NCBI GenBank assembly: GCA_041649615.1
Contig: JBAZMT010000030.1
Coordinates: 1 to 7,814 of the forward strand
From: JALOAR01 sp041649615
GTDB taxonomy: Bacteria; Patescibacteriota; Minisyncoccia; UBA6257; Colwellbacteraceae
Direction of reading: 5' to 3'
DNA length: 7,814 nucleotides
Positions 6,014 through 7,814 of the stretch are shown here, piece after piece; the stretch's first letter is position 1; each line of letters starts with the position of its first letter. The notes beneath the pieces were generated by a model. It had not been told where the DNA came from, did not search any database, and worked only from the letters and a program-made list of their open reading frames with translations. A program made the position numbers and the translations under genes.

Positions 6014-6028
6014 CATGTCTATCCTCCC
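6014..6028 (-). other. Orphan ribosome site and start codon, possible relic of an interrupted gene
   Basis: On the - strand GGGAGGAT (6028-6021) is followed by the TAG of the metallophosphoesterase, two bases, and ATG (6016-6014). Spacing and coupling match the intact junctions elsewhere in this operon. The ATG opens M-A-F-V-G-S, then runs for 211 codons entirely antisense to the HNH gene. The HNH protein is clearly the real product of that DNA, so this start is either a scar left when the HNH cassette entered, or a fortuitous site. The neighbouring 109-residue protein begins M-S-F-S, so the relic could be its old start; five residues cannot establish that. Confidence 0.4.
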
Positions 6029-6858
6029 GATAAATTGGTCGATACCTTGATCGTCCGGCTATCCGGCGTGATTTCCAGCTCCGTCCACCCGGTGGGCAGC
6101 GCCGCCATGTCCTTGCGCTCCGCGTACTGCATGTCGGAGCATAGCGCCGGTATAGAGATACAATGCACCACGTCCCGGTGTACCAGGCCGCGCCTAAACC
6201 CTGGCCGCCACACGCTGCGCGCCATGTACTGCGCCCGGTGCGTGTGGCCGGACACTACCACGTCAACACCGTCCACCTGTGCGGCCAAGCGATCCACGCG
6301 GTTGGCCGTGGCTCCCGGCGTGCCGCCGCCGCCCGAACCGTGCGATAGGAAAAAGTGAAAGGTCGTGGACCCGCCGCGCTTGGCGTCCGACGATTGCCCG
6401 AAGCGCCATGACAAGAAGCCGCGGTGGTCCAAGCGGTGCTCCTGGCCCTGGACGGATAGGCCGTCGAGGATTGTCGAATAAACGTCGTGCTCCGAGTGCT
6501 GCAAAATCTTTTCCTCATGATTCCCCGAACACAGCGCCAGACATTTTTCGCGCGTCGGCCCCATGATCGACAGGAACCGCTCAACCTCGGCCTTAGCAAT
6601 ATCGCTAAGCTCGGTAGCCCCGAACATCCAGACGGCTAGCTCCTCTGGGTCGAAGCGCGAGTCGTGCATGTCGATGAACTCACAGTAGTCACCAAGGCCC
6701 ACCCAGTAGGTGTTGGGCTCATCCACGAGCCGCGCCGCTAGCGCTTTTAGCGTCTTTTCGTCACAGTGGCGGTTGCCCAAGTGAACGTCGCCGACCAAAA
6801 TCAACGTGAACGACTCGCTCCGGGCATCGTAGCGTGTATGCCGTATGACATGGCGCAT
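6019..6858 (-). CDS. Calcineurin-like metallophosphoesterase, 279 aa
   Basis: Binuclear-metal phosphoesterase of the calcineurin-like superfamily. All core motifs are present (numbering from ATG6858): GDVHLGN with Asp24 and His26, GLGDYCE with Asp57, SGNHEEK with Asn113 and His114, LSHGSGGGG with His173, and SGHTHRAQY with His205 and His207. The active site therefore looks complete. The substrate is not deducible: family members cleave phosphomonoesters, phosphodiesters, cyclic nucleotides and nucleic acid ends, and phages carry several kinds. ATG6858 is one base after the stop of the upstream gene, so translation is probably coupled, although the AAGGG is 14-15 nt away. A GTG at 6891 would add 11 residues but has no ribosome site. 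Gene order (hydrolase, membrane/coiled coil, phosphoesterase) places it in a late or lysis neighbourhood; host-defence evasion, nucleic acid processing or cell-envelope chemistry are all possible. Confidence 0.92.
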   Translation of the reverse strand: MRHVIRHTRYDARSESFTLILVGDVHLGNRHCDEKTLKALAARLVDEPNTYWVGLGDYCEFIDMHDSRFDPEELAVWMFGATELSDIAKAEVERFLSIMGPTREKCLALCSGNHEEKILQHSEHDVYSTILDGLSVQGQEHRLDHRGFLSWRFGQSSDAKRGGSTTFHFFLSHGSGGGGTPGATANRVDRLAAQVDGVDVVVSGHTHRAQYMARSVWRPGFRRGLVHRDVVHCISIPALCSDMQYAERKDMAALPTGWTELEITPDSRTIKVSTNLSGG

Positions 6859-6859
6859 A

Positions 6860-7162
6860 TCATGCTGCGCCCTTCGCGTGGCGCTCGCCACATATCCGCG
6901 CTAGCTCTGCCTTGAGCCGCGCGTTCTCTGTTTCCAGCTCCGTAACACGGTCTTCCAGTTCGGCTATCCTGGCATCCTTGTTGGACACCCGCGCCTCTAG
7001 CTTGTCGATGTGCGTTTGTAGTTGTTCGATGCGCGCCATCAAGTCCTTGCGTAGCTCAGATTCATCCTTGCGTCGTTGCAGAAACAGGCCGCCCACTGCT
7101 GCGATGATGCCCCCAGTCGCGCCGATGACGTACTTGAGAGCGTCCCACAATGTCGGGTCCAT
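6860..7162 (-). CDS. Membrane-anchored coiled-coil protein, holin/spanin-like, 100 aa
   Basis: Residues 8-28 (ALKYVIGATGGIIAAVGGLF) form a single Gly-rich transmembrane segment, followed by QRRKDES, a positive patch consistent with a cytoplasmic flank. Residues 35-93 are one continuous coiled coil with heptad-spaced Leu/Ile (IEQLQTHIDKLEARV, IAELEDRVTELETENARLKAEL). The layout is like lysis accessory proteins: Rz-type inner-membrane spanins also have an N-terminal anchor and coiled coil, whereas XhlA-type proteins have the reverse order. Orientation in the membrane is undecided: the positive patch after the anchor would argue for the coil being cytoplasmic, against a spanin. ATG7162 has AAAAGGA 7 nt upstream. 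It sits directly between the glycoside hydrolase and the phosphoesterase, which supports a lysis-module reading. Confidence 0.78.
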   Translation of the reverse strand: MDPTLWDALKYVIGATGGIIAAVGGLFLQRRKDESELRKDLMARIEQLQTHIDKLEARVSNKDARIAELEDRVTELETENARLKAELARICGERHAKGAA

Positions 7163-7190
7163 ACGTTGTCCTTTTCTGCCAGGAAAACCA

Positions 7191-7219
7191 TTGATGTTCG
7201 TTGAAATTTATGCTATACT
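7191..7219 (+). promoter_or_regulatory. Extended -10 promoter-like sequence, antisense to the hydrolase gene
   Basis: TTGATG (7191-7196, 4 of 6 to the -35), a 17-bp spacer and TATACT (7214-7219, 5 of 6 to the -10), preceded by TGC (7211-7213), which makes a TGnTATACT extended -10. It lies in an A+T-rich stretch of the 112-bp gap between two - strand genes and points rightward. No credible + strand gene follows, so it would make an RNA antisense to the 3' end of the hydrolase gene. The imperfect palindrome CTAACGTTGG at 7218-7227 sits at the expected transcript start. Confidence 0.45.
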
Positions 7220-7274
7220 AACGTTGGCTCTCTGTCGCGTGTGTCCTGGCCGATTGCCGCGCTGTGGAGGGCCA

Positions 7275-7814
7275 CTAACCTAGCCGCTCCGCCAATTCCC
7301 GTGCTTGACGCTCTGTTATGCCAAAAGAACGCCAGTCCTTGCTAGGTGCCGCGGTGAATAGCATAGCCCCGGCGATGTAGTCATCCTCGCACAGCCGCTC
7401 GTCATACCAGCAAAGGTCCCACATGTACGCCGGCCAATCGCTCTTCATTTTCTGCCAGCCCTTGCGGCCCATGCCGATGATCCCGCCGTCAACACCACAT
7501 TCGCCTATCAGCACAGGAGGAACGCGCAAGCCCGCAGCCCGTATCTCGGCTATCAACTGGCGATAGCGCAGCATGTAGCCGTGAGAAAACAGCGTCGGCG
7601 CATCGTACATGTGCAGCCCCAAGTAGTCGCCCGTGCTCAGCATCCTGATAAACTCCGCGATAGTCCCATCCGCCGGGTTGCGCTCTGAGAAGTTGCCCAC
7701 CACACAGCGCAGGCCCTCGTTGTGGCACAGGCGACACCACTCGGCGGTGAATTCGTCCAGGCTCTCGCGCTGGCCCGTGGTGTGAATCACCGCCGGCTCG
7801 TTGCACGATTCCCA
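7275..7814 (-). CDS. Clan GH-A-like glycoside hydrolase, C-terminal part, 5' truncated
   Basis: The frame runs to the window edge, so only the last 179 residues are seen; a GTG at 7790 is internal and not the start. The first visible residues are W-E-S-C-N-E-P: Asn5-Glu6-Pro7 is the NEP motif at the end of beta strand 4 in clan GH-A TIM barrels, with Glu6 the likely acid/base. Then come VVGNFS (strand 5 region), YLGLHMYD with His68 and Tyr70 (strand 6 region), and VLIGECGVDGG with Glu105, the likely nucleophile on strand 7. A closing aromatic strand and SFGITERQARELAERLG end the barrel. Substrate could be peptidoglycan, capsule or other glycan; position next to membrane proteins of lysis type favours an endolysin or virion-associated depolymerase. 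The GH family number cannot be fixed without the N-terminal half. Confidence 0.85.
   Translation of the reverse strand, partial: WESCNEPAVIHTTGQRESLDEFTAEWCRLCHNEGLRCVVGNFSERNPADGTIAEFIRMLSTGDYLGLHMYDAPTLFSHGYMLRYRQLIAEIRAAGLRVPPVLIGECGVDGGIIGMGRKGWQKMKSDWPAYMWDLCWYDERLCEDDYIAGAMLFTAAPSKDWRSFGITERQARELAERLG

Noticed and set aside
5556..6050. 164-codon + strand frame overlapping the HNH gene
   Set aside because: Wrong frame: the HNH motif, the helix-turn-helix and the ribosome site all belong to the frame starting at 5420.
6859..6891. GTG start adding 11 residues to the metallophosphoesterase
   Set aside because: There is no ribosome site before it and it overlaps the upstream gene by 32 nt; ATG6858, one base after the stop, fits the operon style and family start better. 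Not fully excluded.
7194..7283. 29-codon + strand frame with a hydrophobic start (MFVEIYAILTLALC) and AGGA upstream
   Set aside because: It overlaps the promoter-like sequence and would need a different upstream promoter; short, weak ribosome spacing, and it runs into the hydrolase stop. Chance is the simpler explanation.

Overview
The window looks like part of a temperate tailed phage or prophage genome from a bacterium of moderately high G+C content. The evidence is a tyrosine recombinase at the left edge, a colinear run of small and medium genes typical of phage late regions, membrane proteins of holin type, and Shine-Dalgarno-led genes packed end to end. The beta-helix protein, the Gly-Ser-Val-rich fibre-like protein, the LTLTDA-type small protein and the clan GH-A hydrolase as a set remind me of phages assembled from environmental, possibly Chloroflexota-type, metagenomes. 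That host guess is weak. No tRNA, rRNA, CRISPR array or insertion sequence was seen. Layout: positions 1-1119 (+ strand) hold the 3' part of a tyrosine recombinase, then a 62-residue protein that may bind DNA. A short non-coding gap with a GC-rich hairpin follows. From 1222 to the right edge nearly everything is on the - strand and is read from right to left. In order of transcription these are: a truncated clan GH-A-like glycoside hydrolase (catalytic Glu in an Asn-Glu-Pro motif at the window edge); a 100-residue membrane/coiled-coil protein; a calcineurin-like metallophosphoesterase; [an inverted HNH endonuclease cassette on the + strand, with its own promoter and leader hairpin]; a 109-residue helical protein; a 376-residue parallel beta-helix protein; a 569-residue fibre-like protein with Gly-Ser-Val heptads; a 67-residue beta-repeat protein; a 98-residue Ig-like protein; and a 127-residue holin-like membrane protein. 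Gene spacing from 1222 to 5301 is 9 nt, 9 nt, a 4-nt ATGA overlap, 3 nt and 7 nt, so these six genes are one translationally tight operon, probably appendage and lysis functions. The right-hand group (7814 to 6019) looks like its upstream part, split by the HNH cassette. The most interesting area is 5302-6030. An HNH gene with a near-consensus sigma-70 promoter (TTGACA, 17 bp, TATTCT), a dyad over its -10 and a 12-bp leader hairpin sits backwards in the operon. Just beyond its 3' end, the metallophosphoesterase stop is followed after 2 nt by a well-formed Shine-Dalgarno/ATG start on the - strand that now leads only into antisense of the HNH gene. This may be the scar of an interrupted gene. 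A second strong promoter-like sequence (7191-7219) points antisense into the hydrolase gene. Because the recombinase converges on the end of the late operon, the gap at 1120-1221 is where an attP would be expected in an unintegrated phage genome, but no att core can be proved here.
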